DNA of 64,000 nucleotides from Chromobotia macracanthus (taxonomy: Eukaryota; Chordata; Actinopteri; Cypriniformes; Botiidae), in assembly GCA_036877525.1 (NCBI GenBank), contig JAZGTH010000005.1, positions 3,064,001 through 3,128,000 of the forward strand, read 5' to 3'. Position 1 is the first letter of the stretch. Every line of letters begins with the position of its first letter. Positions 1 to 11,164 of this stretch are shown one piece after another. The position numbers and the translations under genes are program-made. The notes below the pieces were generated by a model that worked only from the letters and a program-made list of their open reading frames with translations, was not told the DNA's origin and did not search any database.

Positions 1-815
1 ATTAAGTAAAATTTTCTGTTGATAAAAAATAAAATAAACACTCATCACAAATCACACAGCTAAAATACAACTATAATGTTTATTTTTTTAAACATTTAAC
101 AATGAATCATAACATTTACACAAATGTCTGAAAAACACTTTAAAAAAGATAAGTGTTTTGACCCCAAGGGGCATAAAATATAGAAAGGCATATCACAACA
201 AAAATAAAAGATGAGGTCTTAACCTGACATATATGACTTGCATGGTACTTTTTCATATTCAGTTCTGTGTTTAAATGCACCTTTACAGAAAAACTCCAAG
301 AATTTCATGCACACAAACTCGTGAAACTTGTTGTGAAAAAATGTTTTAATGTAAAATGTGGCTTTTCTGTAATGCATCCAACACAGATCTTGAATAGTGC
401 TTTCTTTATATTCTTATAAAATCTTACTGCCCTCAGAAAACAGTGGAACATTGCATTTCCACATTCAGACTAAAGTTCTAAAGACAATTAAACTATATAG
501 ATATTTCAATCTATAATGCTTTAAAGTGTCTAAACATTTTGATGTACTGAATTTGCAATATTTGCCTTGCCAACTCATACCATAAGAAGCCTACTGTTTC
601 TCCTTAATGACGTGTTAAAATCCATCAGTCTGGGGAGTTTCAAAGCATAAAGTCACCCTGTAAATGAACAGACACAATTTGTTAGCTAAACAGCTAAAAT
701 GCAAGCTGGAGTTGTATTTTAAAATGATTGTTAGTGATCAAAATGTGCGTCAACATTGTCAACCTCCATTACATTTTAACATGTCCCAGTACTTGCATAC
801 CCTTTTACTAAGCAC
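1..815. other. AT-rich non-coding stretch, nothing recognised
   Basis: No convincing coding frame, RNA gene or repeat structure was seen. The stretch ends at the TTAA that precedes the piggyBac-like element. It could be the 3' part of a gene or intron lying outside the window, but nothing visible shows that. Confidence 0.5.
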
Positions 816-1790
816 TTAACCCTCCTTTTAACCTTGGGGTCAATATTGTGAGAACCACTATGAGTTCACACAACATGCAGGGGGAGGGGGAAACTGTTTT
901 CACAAGACCTTTGAGATTTCCCATGCCGTGGGGGAGTGAGGAACATCATTCTTGTGAGTACATTGATAGTTCACCCAACATATGGGTGGAGCAAACATAT
1001 AAAAGCTTGCACAGCAGCCTTCTAAACCATTTCTCTTTGTCCTCTGTGGGTTCTCTCTTTATGCCCTCTTTCAGTTGAAAATGATGTCAAAACAAAGGTT
1101 TTCTGTCAATGAGGTGTTGTCACAGTTCTTCGATAGTGAAAGTGACATAGAGGAGAATGTGTCTGAGACAGAGGATAATGTTGAGGAGGACCCTGATTAT
1201 GAGGCATCCTCCTTTGATGAGAATGAACCTCTTAGTCTTGACCCTCCTGTTGTCTCTCAACCACCAGCAGACACATTATGTTTCAAAATGGAAAGTTATG
1301 GTCCCTCTCCCCATTTCAACAACGAGGTAGACTTAATGCTGCTAATGTCATCAAAATGGTTCCAGGCCCCACCAGATACGCTGTCAGCCATGTCCAAGAT
1401 ATAAAATCAGCATCTGAGCTCTTCGTAACGCCATCAGTTGAAAAGGATATACTTGACATGACAAACTTAGAGGGGAGGTAGCTGGGTTACGTGCTGGTAA
1501 AACCTCATATCGAGAGAAGACAGTGCCTTCCAAGAGCATCAATGGCTGCTGCAGCTGTTATTAAGGACATCCAAATGGAGACACAAATCCCAGTGGTTCA
1601 AACTGCAGGCAGGAAACGTGACAGGTGGCAGGTTTGTCCCAACACAAATGACTCCAAGGCCAGCAACATCTGTGTAAAATGCAAGAAATACATCTGCAAG
1701 GAGCACACACAGACTCTGCACATCATGTGCACAGTAGTGAGACAAAAGGGTGGACTGTACTTTCTTTTCTAACTTTCTAAGGTAAATCTA
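816..1790 (+). mobile_element. piggyBac-like transposon, catalytic core deleted
   Basis: A TTAA at 816-819 is followed by CCCTCCTTTTAACCTTGGGG, which resembles vertebrate piggyBac-type ends. The frame at 1075-1404 encodes an acidic N-terminus (DSESDIEEN, DPDYEASSFDENE) typical of these transposases. A second frame at 1278-1481 gives PGPTRYAV and DMTNLEGR, a conserved block just before the catalytic domain. A third frame at 1484-1772 goes straight to the C-terminal part (LVKPHIERRQ, LPRASMAAA) and its cysteine-rich finger (CPNTNDSKASNICVKCKKYIC-KEH). The DDD catalytic domain between these blocks is missing, with the junction near 1480, so this copy cannot move itself. The 3' terminus was not located. 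Confidence 0.75.
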
Positions 1791-1845
1791 AAATATTTTA
1801 CCATACCATAAAGTTGGTTTTAACAGTGTATCAGGCATTGTATAA

Positions 1846-2160
1846 AATATTTGCCGATTACTTACAAGGCCCTGAATTGTCTAGCTCCTCAATACCTGAG
1901 CGAGCTCCTCTCTTATTACAGTCCTTTACATTCACTGCGATCTGAAAATTCTGGACAGTTGATAATACCCAGAATTTCAAAATCAAGCAAAGGTGGTAGA
2001 TCCTTTTCATATTTGGAACCCAAACTCTGGAACAGTCTTGTCCGTGAGGCAGATAAACCATTTACCATTGAGTCTGGTTTCTCCCAAGGTTTCTTTGGAG
2101 TTTTGGTTCCTTGCCACTGTTACGCTGTTGGCTTGAAAATCACACACAATTTGATGTGAT
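1846..2160 (+). mobile_element. L2/CR1-type LINE ORF2 C-terminal fragment
   Basis: The frame at 1851-2159 reads ITYKALNCLAPQYLSELL, then HSLRSENSG and PKLWNSLV. This is the end of ORF2 found in fish L2/CR1-type non-LTR retrotransposons, downstream of the reverse transcriptase. After the coding part the text TTTGGAGTTTTGGTTCCTTG resembles a common LINE 3'UTR. It is 5'-truncated, as is usual for such insertions. The exact clade is not certain. Confidence 0.7.
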
Positions 2161-2384
2161 TAATCATACGTGTTTTATAGATTTTACCTGATGCAGTAGA
2201 GTTAATATTAGCGACAGACTAAATTACTCGTCCACTTGGTATTCAGCGGAAATGCTGAACTCTAAGAAATGTTACTTTTCTGGCCTTGAAAAGACAACAT
2301 TCTTACTGTAATACAGTACTACTTCAGAGCAGGTAATGAAATTAAGACAGTTTAAGTGATGTTAATGTGTGAGCAATAAACACA

Positions 2385-3135
2385 GAAACAATTCTCAGGA
2401 ATAAACACGCAGGTTTATTGACTAAGCTACATTGAACATATATGACTACACAAAACAAATAAACATACATTAAACAAATTAATACATAAAACGTAAACAG
2501 TGAGAAAAAGAGTAGGAGTAAAGAATGGCAGGATTAAATCGGCTAATTAGGCAATGAGTCGGATACTTGCATTGAACTCAGATGTGCTGAAACAAGAGTC
2601 CGGGTGTGCGTGTGGGATGTTACAGGTCCTGATGTGTTCGAAGTGGGCGACAGTTTGTTGGGTCCTTCCTGACGCCGGATTGGTCAGCAAAGATAGACGA
2701 ACTGAGCTGAAGTAAACACTGCCGGAAAGGCTGTCTTTCCGAGTGAAGCAGGGCTTGAGAGGATGTGAATCGAGTGGGTGAGGGAGAGAGCAAGCAAAGT
2801 TTGCTCTGCGTAGTGGACTTCAGTCTCACTTCAGTCTCTTCAGTCACCTGGTTTTGAACACTTTCGTGAGCAGAGCTATCCTACCCCCTTTGGGCATTCT
2901 TCTGTCAGGGGGAAGAGGGGGTTCTGGTTGGCCATAAAACCATGGGTGGTAGGTGGGGGTACAGACTCCCTGGTGCCGATATGTAACCATCGATCTCGGA
3001 CCCCCACTTGGAGTCATATCCTCTCAATGTATTTTTTGATCCAGCTGGTAACCTTTGGTCAGACCAGACGCTACAGTTGGGAAAAACAATCTTTAAATTA
3101 ACGTCTTGAAGTAAACCAATCTGATGCAAACAGTT
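2385..3135 (-). mobile_element. LTR-like block in reverse orientation
   Basis: Read on the - strand, this block ends near 2390 with a polyadenylation-type AATAAA context (near 2425) and short terminal sequence, as an LTR would. Its other part, near 3040-3075, contains CTGACCAAAGGTTACCAG followed by a tract also found on the + strand near 43908-43950. The shared tract suggests two relics of one LTR-retroelement family. Small reverse-strand frames (2620-2847, 2905-3129) show no known domain and are not called as genes. Confidence 0.45.
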
Positions 3136-3754
3136 GTGTGTTTCTTAGTTCCGTAATTAGCTTTTTGGTTAGTCTGTTAGTTCTTAATGTAGTTCTTGAA
3201 TTCCTTGCTTATTTAGTTTAGCTATATTATTTTGTTCCTTGGCTTAGTTATAGCTATTTTCTGTTAATTAGTTTTGTTTCTTACATTCAAATTAAAATAA
3301 ATAATAAAAATGACCGTAATTTGACTTAAGCTCAGTAAAAGATGGAAAAAAAACAGGCAATACCCAATGAAACACCAAATCAAAGTTCCTTTCAGTTGCT
3401 TGGAAATGACTCAAGTAAATTCAGGAATTTAGCTCAGTTCAGTGTCAGTCGCGTTTTTGTGTTCAGTTAAAGAATGCAGTATGTATATGTATGTATATGT
3501 AACTCCAAAATGAAGGGAACATGTTGAAAATTAAACATTTTAAAATTTCATGCAAAATATTAGCTCATTTTCAATAAATACAGTCTTGTGGGGTGTCTCA
3601 GTTTAATTTCTGTATATTGTCCATAAACATTTTGTTAGATCCTAGAAATATGTTATTCACTTTACAGCCTATAATAAATAACAAACAAAACAAAAATACT
3701 GCTGACTGTTAATGTTGATGAACAATATAATGTTCTCACTTCCAATAAAGCAAT
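3136..3754. other. AT-rich spacer, nothing recognised
   Basis: Simple AT-rich sequence with short TATG-type repeats near 3480-3500. No coding frame or repeat family was recognised. Confidence 0.5.
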
Positions 3755-3759
3755 GTATT

Positions 3760-4298
3760 TGTTACGGCTTCTGTATTTGAGTATTTTGTACCGCTTCCCC
3801 CGAACCTCCAGGGGGAACCGTCACCTGAATATTAGGTTGCTCTGGGACTACATTTCCCATAATGCCCCATACTTGGACTGATTACTTCCTGCTCACCTGA
3901 TCCTCGTTGACTCTTGTGTATATAAACTCCAGCTTTTCATTAGCTCATGGTGAAGTCTTGTTTTGCCCTGGCTAACTGTTCTGAGCGTTTGCATTGCTGT
4001 TGGATTACCTGTTATTACCTGGATTGTTTATCGTTTCTCTGATTGTTTATCGTTTCTCTGATTGTTTATCGTTTCTCTGATTGTTTATCGTTTCTCTGAT
4101 TGTTTATCGTTTCTCTGATTGTTTATCGTTTCTCTGATTGTTTATCGTTTCTCTGATTGTTTGCTGCCTGCCCCAACTTGGATTGTTTATCATTGTTCTG
4201 ATTGTTTGCTGTTGCCAAAATTTGCTGTTGCCAACTCTGCCTGTTCGACTATAATAAATTACTACAAATGGATCTGACGTCTCTGTTTCCTTGTTACA
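3760..4298 (+). mobile_element. Solo LTR with 5-bp target duplication
   Basis: A 539-bp unit begins TGTTACGGCTTC and ends CCTTGTTACA, so it has the TG...CA ends of an LTR. It is flanked by GTATT at 3755-3759 and again at 4299-4303, an exact 5-bp target-site duplication. It contains a TATATAAA-like promoter near 3920 and an AATAAA near 4253, matching U3-R-U5 order on the + strand. No internal retroelement sequence lies beside it, so it is a solo LTR left by recombination. The GTTAC ends resemble fish Gypsy LTRs, but the family is an inference. Confidence 0.8.
4022..4154 (+). repeat. 19-bp minisatellite, seven copies, inside the solo LTR
   Basis: The unit GATTGTTTATCGTTTCTCT is repeated head to tail seven times without a visible mismatch, then decays into related GATTGTTTGCTG units up to about 4215. 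Perfect identity suggests recent slippage or unequal exchange in the transcribed part of the LTR. Confidence 0.9.
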
Positions 4299-4303
4299 GT
4301 ATT

Positions 4304-5950
4304 AGAGACACTTTTAACAAAATTAAAACTTTTATCTTAACATGAAAACATCAAAAATAACGATCTTATTTTGTCTTTATCTGTTATAGTGTGGTAGCAA
4401 ACTACACCTCTCATAAATGTAACAAGCCAAACTCACATAGTTCCAGAGCAAAGCATGTAATTATTTTATTTACACGTTTTATTCCAGCACAGTTGCTGGC
4501 CCAGTGGGGTGGTCACCACGCGGACAAAGATGCGTCTTGTATTGTGGAGGATGTGCTTGGACCTCCAACTTGCCAGATATTTTGCCTAAATTAAGGCAGT
4601 TATACATTAGTATATTCACATAACAGCTATATAACTGTAATGAAAATCACAAAACTTTATTCATTTAGCTGTCTCTTTTATCAACAGCATAAAACATGTA
4701 TGGTATTTAATAAAATCAATGTACTATTGCGCTGGTAGCAGGCTTCCTCCTTACGTTGACCTTGCTTCTGTAAAAATATTTCAAAAATCTAAAATTTGAG
4801 CTGGTTACCTCTGGTTGACTTGACACAAATTTACTTGTTTATCAAGGTTTATTGCATCTGTGTTCTTCTGCTTTTCTGTCTAAGGTTAAGATAAGTTAAT
4901 GCACTTTGGAAATGTTGTTCTGCAATAGTCTGGCCTACATGAGGTCTTAACTGAAACTGTCAGGGCTTCCATACCAGTTAGAATTTTTCTGTAATATGCC
5001 ACTAAGATTGTCTTTTGTATTACTTATAAAATATAGGTAGTAAAATTGTATAATACTTTCTCATTCACAAATATGAACAAGCAAACAAGAATATCTGGAG
5101 AAAGAGAAATATAATGTGTAATGTGGTTACATGTAACAAATACAGTTTTGATGACATTTAATAAATGCTAACATGACTACCAGGCACATAGTATGACAAA
5201 TTATTTTATTTCATAATTCTTTGCAATATACAATTCATGTTTAATGTGTTTAAAGGGCCCTCTCCTGATAACTTAAAGTTTTAAGTAGTTTATTAAGACA
5301 TTACATATTAAGACATTAAGACAACACGCTGCATGATGTAGCTGTGATTGATCTACCAGAAAATAAGTTTCATGTCAAAAAATATACTTACTAAACCAAA
5401 GATGCTCTCAAGTTGGCTCTCCAAGTAGCCACTGGGGTATTATTTAGCTGCTGCTGACACAACTGACACAACAACAAAGTGAAAAAAATTGTAGTCACAC
5501 ATTGCATACTATATGAATTAACATACTGATTTTCATTAATGAATAGATGATGTTTTAAAACAACAACCAGAAACAAATTTTCCTTTTTTAAATTATTTTT
5601 TATTAATTTAATCTCGTATTTCTCATGTTGTAAACACAGTCTACTGCTAAGACAACGCCCTTAGGTGGAAATATATTTAGATTAAGCGCTTTACATGGCT
5701 TAATACATTAGGTAAATGAGATTTAAAAAAGGCAAATGCAGTATACACCTTGTTAATAAAGCATACTATACACAGGCAAGCAGAAGAACCCAGAATATGA
5801 TAGCAACCAGCAGTTTCACATTAAGCGTTAACTGCTCCTTTGTGATGCGCTATACTTTCAAAATTTATTGAAAGTATAATTTTTACTTTTTAAAATATAA
5901 ATGAAATTAACTAAGAAATGCAGGACATGTCTATTAAAAATGATCCGATT
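4304..5950. other. Non-coding AT-rich stretch
   Basis: No gene or clear repeat was recognised. Short frames at 4391-4594 (+) and 5391-5576 (-) have no domain and look fortuitous. Confidence 0.5.
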
Positions 5951-6902
5951 TTTGTTTTATTAGCTTTGCTATTCTGCGCATGCGTGATAGCCCTACCTTA
6001 GACGTACAACAGCTTGTGTTTTATGACAGCTGGAGGCGGGAGACGATATCAAGAAAATCATTTTCATGAAACGTCTTGCGACGCGTAGGTGGTTATAGAA
6101 GGTATTTTCTATCATTTTTAATTATTTAGCCTGTATTGGTGCGTTCAATGTGTACAGTGTCTACGGAAATTTGCCATCTCAAATTAGTTGTCTATACATA
6201 GTACGGAGCCCAGCACATGATATGAAGACAAAATATAAAATAACGTAGCAAACTAGTCACCAATTAAGAATTCATAATTGTTTTCATTTAGTTAAATCGT
6301 GGGACATGGCTATGATTTACTAAAACGAAGTAACGTTACGTTGGTAAGTTGTGAGAAGAACGAATTCTCCATAATAATCAGCATCCTGTTTATAACTGAG
6401 CATTGCGTGGACACGTTTTGCAAACTGAAGCAATCGAGTTTTTTGTTGACTGTCATAAAATAATAAATTTCTTGAATACAAAGTCTATTTTTTGCATTTA
6501 GCTAGCTAACAGTAATACTGGTTGATGATAAGAATGAGATATATGTCATAATAATGACTAAGAAGATTATGTTTACATTTATACATTTCATAGACATGCT
6601 TGCTTTTTTATAGATGGATATACAACGTTTTTTTAAAGGCTGAAAGGACAGGAAGCACAAACAGGTGGAGAAAAAGTCACAGAGGCTGAAGGGCCCACGG
6701 GAGACAGAGAGGTAGAGCCAGGTAAGAAATTATCAAGAATAGAGTGAAAATTTTCTAGTGTTCTAACAACTAAAAACACTTTACCATATTGCACAGTGCC
6801 CACAATTCAGCTGTATTCCAGAAAATGTTTTCTTACTTTCTATTTCCCTAAACTATTTGATGCTCATATGACAGTTAAATATTTATGATACAGCCTTTAA
6901 CA

Positions 6903-6972
6903 AGATAATTAATCCCCAAATAAAAACCCTGCCATTTTCTCACCTTTATGTTATTCCAAAATATTGTAACTT
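6903..6972 (-). repeat. Widespread fish interspersed repeat fragment
   Basis: The text CATTTTCTCACCTTTATGTT and its flanks resemble a repeat common in cyprinid and other fish genomes (typically ACTCACCCTCATGTTGTTCC). A related stretch lies near 22215-22290 in intron 4. The parent family is not certain, possibly a hAT-type MITE. Confidence 0.4.
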
Positions 6973-7199
6973 TTCCATTTTTCAATCTCTGTAACACTTT
7001 AAAATAGAAAAAAGGTATTTACCCTAACCCAGTTTAAGTGAGTTATGGTTCCTTTTTTTCTACTTTTTAAAACATATCCAATTGCCTAGGCTAATGAGGA
7101 AGAAGAAAGAATGGGCAGAGAGAAGATGGGAGTAATTTTTATGTGTGGTGTTTATTTTTGTTTTACTTAAATATATTTATGTAGTTATTTTGTTTCATC

Positions 7200-7799
7200 T
7201 TGCAGTGCATAGAGAGTGAAAGTGAAGTGAAAGTGACATATTTGTCACATATGGTAACCCATACCCGAAATGTGACCTCTGCATTTAACCCATCACTGGT
7301 GAGGAGTGAACATACACTGCAAGTCGTGAACACACACACACCCGGATCAGTGATCAAGCACACCACTGCGCCCGGGAAGCAGTCAGGGGCCTTTCTCAGG
7401 GGCACTTCAGTTGCTACACTGTAAAATCCAATTAGCAAACCTTACTTAAAAAAACATGCAAACCGATTGCCTTAAAAAACCAAGTAAAGTGAAATGGGAA
7501 TAGTATGTAGTATTAACAAACACCTATCTAGTTCCAGAACTAGATAAGTTCTAGATAAGTTTAAGTTCCAGTAACTTAAAACAGAATTGTAGAGTATACT
7601 TGATCGTTTCCTTTAGATGTACTCACCTTTAGTACAGGCTAATCAGAATTACTATTTTTAACAACTAAATTTCAAGTGAAATATACTTTGTGAGTATTCC
7701 AAACTACTGATTTATGCAATTTACAGTGTACCTGGAATCAAACCAGCAACCTTCTTATCACAAGTCCGACTCACTTACCAGAAGGCCACAACTGCCCCA
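7200..7799 (-). mobile_element. tRNA-derived SINE, interrupted by a nested MITE
   Basis: Reverse-strand copy of the SINE also present at 32424-32706 (+) and 23590-23740 (-). Its tRNA-like head is at 7730-7799 (reverse complement contains GGTTGCTGGTTTGATTCC, a box-B-like motif). Its body runs to about 7200 through the conserved block GTGACCTCTGCATTTAACCC. It is split by an insertion at 7417-7728. Removing that insertion restores the TTGCTACCTG that the copy at 23590-23740 has uninterrupted. Confidence 0.75.
7417..7728. mobile_element. 312-bp MITE with TA target duplication, nested in SINE
   Basis: The element begins CACTGTAAAA and ends TTTACAGTG, giving 9-bp terminal inverted repeats CACTGTAAA/TTTACAGTG. 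It is bounded by TA at 7415-7416 and TA at 7729-7730. TA duplication points to a Tc1/mariner-type non-autonomous element. There is no coding capacity. Confidence 0.75.
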
Positions 7800-8299
7800 G
7801 TTGTGAGAGAAAGAAGAGAAAGAAAAGGATGTGGAAGACAGAGGAATCACATGTGAAGACAGGGAAGGAAGGGACAGAAAGACTTCATTTGAAACCTTAG
7901 AGAGAGAATACAGAGACAGCACAAATGTAGATAGAGGAGGAGAGAATGACAGAGGCAACGTGATGAAAGATCAGAGGACGAGACTGTATAAGAAATGCAG
8001 GCAGCAGCATCTCTTGATTTGTATGATTTGGGGGATAAGGACACAGGTCCCAAGCAATCAACATTGTCATATTATTCCCATGAACAGTTTGGTTCACAGA
8101 AAAGGTCCTTTTATTCAAGCTGGTTCCAAAGTTTTATGTGGCTAGAATACTCCCAACAGAAAAATTCTGAATTCTGCTTTGTATGTCGAGTATTTTGTAG
8201 AAATCTGAAACACGATGTTTGTACATGATGGCTACAAAAACTGGAAAAAAGCTTTGAGCACTCCCATTGCAGTAGGACTTAAGACTTAAAGTTCTCTTC

Positions 8300-10640
8300 T
8301 GTGAACCTACTGATCGTGTTCCATGACCTACTGTCAGTAACAGCATTGTTTCACAGATATTTGCAGAAGGCATTGACTTGGCCCAGGCAGTGGCACACAC
8401 AGATGCAGTAGGCTGTGTGATTCTCTTAAGGATAGAATAAAACAAAGACTGCAATGTTTTTAGTTTTATGTTTATTTAAGCTATGGTAATTCAGCTATAA
8501 GCACAGATACTTTATCAGATGTCAGATGTCTTTATCTTATGAATATTGCTTAATTAATGACTGCATTCATATTGTAACTGCAGTATGTATTAAGCAGAAA
8601 TTATGCTGATTCTTCACATATGTGATTGTTTGCATTTATATTTGTACTATTGACATTCTGCAATACACAGCCACAACACTAGGTAGTGTTATCAGCAAGA
8701 GTAGTGAGGGCTAAGCCCACTCCTTGAAATCCTAGAACCGCCCATGTTCCGAATATAGACTTTTCGGTTTGCATTAGATCCGCTTTGTAACGTTCGCTGG
8801 CGGACCTTCCGAGGATGTCTGCATTAGGTCAGAGGACATTCCAAACGTTTGCTACAAGTCCAATTTTTGTCCGGGCCAGAGATTGCGATAATGTCCCTAT
8901 TTCGTCCCTCATCTGACATTTCCACAATAACGCTTACAAAATCCATTCCCCCACAGTTGCCTTTTATCAGCAGACCTGATACCTTTCAAAGGGGAAAAAA
9001 AAAAAATAGAAATTAAAATTAATTTGTTTTTTGCAGATTGACATTCTGGTTTTTGTGCAAATAAACCATAGAAAAACATGTTTATCTGTAGTTTCTATGG
9101 TTTCACTAATACAAATAATCACTATGGAACAATTATTTTCCTTAATATTATTTAGAAATTATTATTATTTACACCTTTCCTTGATTTTATTACAAAGATG
9201 CACTCACCCTGCTTAAATCTGAACTACTATAGTTCAGTTGTAATTCAGTAATTCAGTAATCATTACCTTACAGTTAGTTTTAATAATTGTCTCCTTAACA
9301 GATGTATGTTGATTTTTGGCAGCATTCATTTTTGTTAAACTCATTATGTTTCATAACAAATTCTGGACAGAAATCTACAAGTTCAACAACTTGCAGCAGT
9401 CATCACAACATCATCACAGCAGCGGTCGGAACAACGCAGAACTAAATGAGCCAGCCAAGCATCTGTGTCAATGATCTTACAGAGGTGCTAGAGGAGCCTT
9501 GTAAGACTGTGTAGGAATTAGATGAGCTATGTGATAGGCTAAAAAATGCTGACATTCAAAAGAAAATGGTATGTGCAATGGTAATGTGCAGCATTATAGT
9601 AGTCATTGTTAACCTGCCAAAATTTAAAAAACAATTTACTCCAATGTTTAATAACTGGTTGTTGTTGATATATTTGTTATCTGTGTCCTCAGAGTGGAGG
9701 CAACTTGCGAGACAGAATTAGGGGGATGCTGAAAAAACTGGAGATAACTTTATAGGGTCAATACAGCTTTAAAGGGAGAAAGGGAAATTTAAATTTTAAA
9801 ACTTAAATTTTAGCAACTCATAATCAATTACGTTATTATACGCAAGTTTCAAAACTTTCCACTAATGACTAATAATGTGTCTGTGTAAATCCCCAAGATC
9901 TCATAATTACTTGTAATGTAAATACATTGTAAATATAAATGTACATTGTAAATGTAAAAGCTGTTTCTTTGCAGTACATATTTATAACAGTTAATGGTCT
10001 ATTTTCAAAACAAGATTAATGTTTGATGCTTTTGTAATGGAACTTTCTACATCTATCTTAGCTGTAGTTGTAATCACTGTGATTACTGTAATGAAGCAAG
10101 CATACCCAGAATGTGGAGAAAATGATTGCTGTGACCTTATACATGCCCCAGATCGTGCAAAACAGCAAGTCAGTGCATTATAGCATTTAATTGTCTCAGT
10201 TATAAGCAGTCAGGCAAAAAAGCACATTAATTATTAATATTAGTTTCCCACAGACGGATGGACGTACAGACAGACAGATGAAGTTGGACAGACAGTCGGA
10301 TGGATCAATGGAGTGCGTGTTTTGAATAGATCATTTGATGGGATGGATGGATGAATGAGGTGGGCATTCAATCAATATATGTCATAAGACAACTTGCATT
10401 ACTTAATGTCACAGCAAAATATGACTACAGGATATTTTTTGTACATGATCTCTAAACTGTGTTTGAGATGCCTGTGTGATACAGTAACCATGGAAATGAA
10501 GCTCCTTTACGAGTTACATTAGGAGCTCACGTGAAGAGATTGTGCAGTGACATTTGCATTTATACATATACACAGTGATTAAATGTTAAAGTGGATAAAC
10601 GTGGACGGTTTAAGGATGTTGGACTTTATGGGTGACCTTT
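8300..10640. other. Non-coding stretch, repeats suspected but not identified
   Basis: No protein domain was recognised. A CpG-richer tract near 8750-8880 stands out against its surroundings and may be the edge of a transposon. A GATG/GACA-rich simple-sequence tract lies at about 10255-10360. Confidence 0.4.
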
Positions 10641-10787
10641 TGCTTTTAATAGCTGGGAATAGATGGGAAACAGTTGCGTCTTCAGGTTACAACTTTGTCT
10701 GAAAAGACGTCCTGACATGCATCCAGTGCAGTGTAGCATCTTATTCCCACTTTTTCAGGAAACAGGGTTACGTTTTACATGTACAGT

Positions 10788-11160
10788 TATTCATTTAGAA
10801 GCTGCTTTTATCCAAATTGACTTACAAAAGACAAGAGCATTAAACATTTAGCCCTAATAACCAACAAGCCAAGTCCACAAAGCTACATTTACATCTACAT
10901 TTAAGTAGATATTGTATTCTTATTTTTCTCATTTTTGAAGGTTGTGATGGTCTCAGCGGATCGGGTGGAGGTTGGGAGTACAGTCCACAGGAGTGAGTTG
11001 AGGTAGGAGGGTGAGGTTCCGGTGTCTGTCCTAAAGGCAAGAGTCAGAGATTTAAATTTGATGAAAGTAGCCAGTGGAGTAAGGTTAGGAGGGGTGTGAA
11101 GTGGGCTCTTTTTGGTTGATTGAAGACCAGACATGCTACAGCATTCTAGATCGTTTGCAG
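10788..11160 (-). mobile_element. L2-type LINE 3' end
   Basis: On the - strand a short ORF2 C-terminal segment (ATFIKFKSLTLAFRT, SYLNSLL; frame 11134-10901) is followed by the tail near 10830-10790. The tail's reverse complement is the familiar fish L2 terminus of the type TTGGATAAAAGC...CTAAATGA. The rest of the element is missing. The same 3' tail is seen at 31203-32402 and in the SINE at 50230-50360. Confidence 0.65.
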
Positions 11161-11164
11161 GGGT

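Larger units (their letters stand above)
5950..8300 (+). pseudogene. Degenerate hAT-family (TTF-type zinc finger) transposase
   Basis: An ATG at 6614 opens MDIQRFFKG, the short PIP-box-like start (MDIxxFF) common in TTF/ZMYM-type hAT transposases, then a stop. A one-base shift continues an acidic segment that ends at a GTAAGA donor-like site near 6721. Further on, the frame at 7995-8228 encodes LGDKDTGPKQ, SFYSSWFQSFMWLEYSQQKN and SEFCFVCRVF, the N-terminal TTF zinc finger of this group. The characteristic GYKNWKKAL follows at 8230-8259 in another frame. The catalytic and dimerisation parts are absent. The CpG-containing stretch at 5970-6110 may be its former promoter. A SINE lies in its intron-like gap. 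Confidence 0.6.

Noticed and set aside
4022..4154. Seven regular repeats as a CRISPR-like array
   Set aside because: The 19-bp units are contiguous with no spacers and lie inside an animal LTR.
7847..8454. Several reverse-strand frames opposite the hAT-like coding segment
   Set aside because: They are antisense shadows without recognisable domains.
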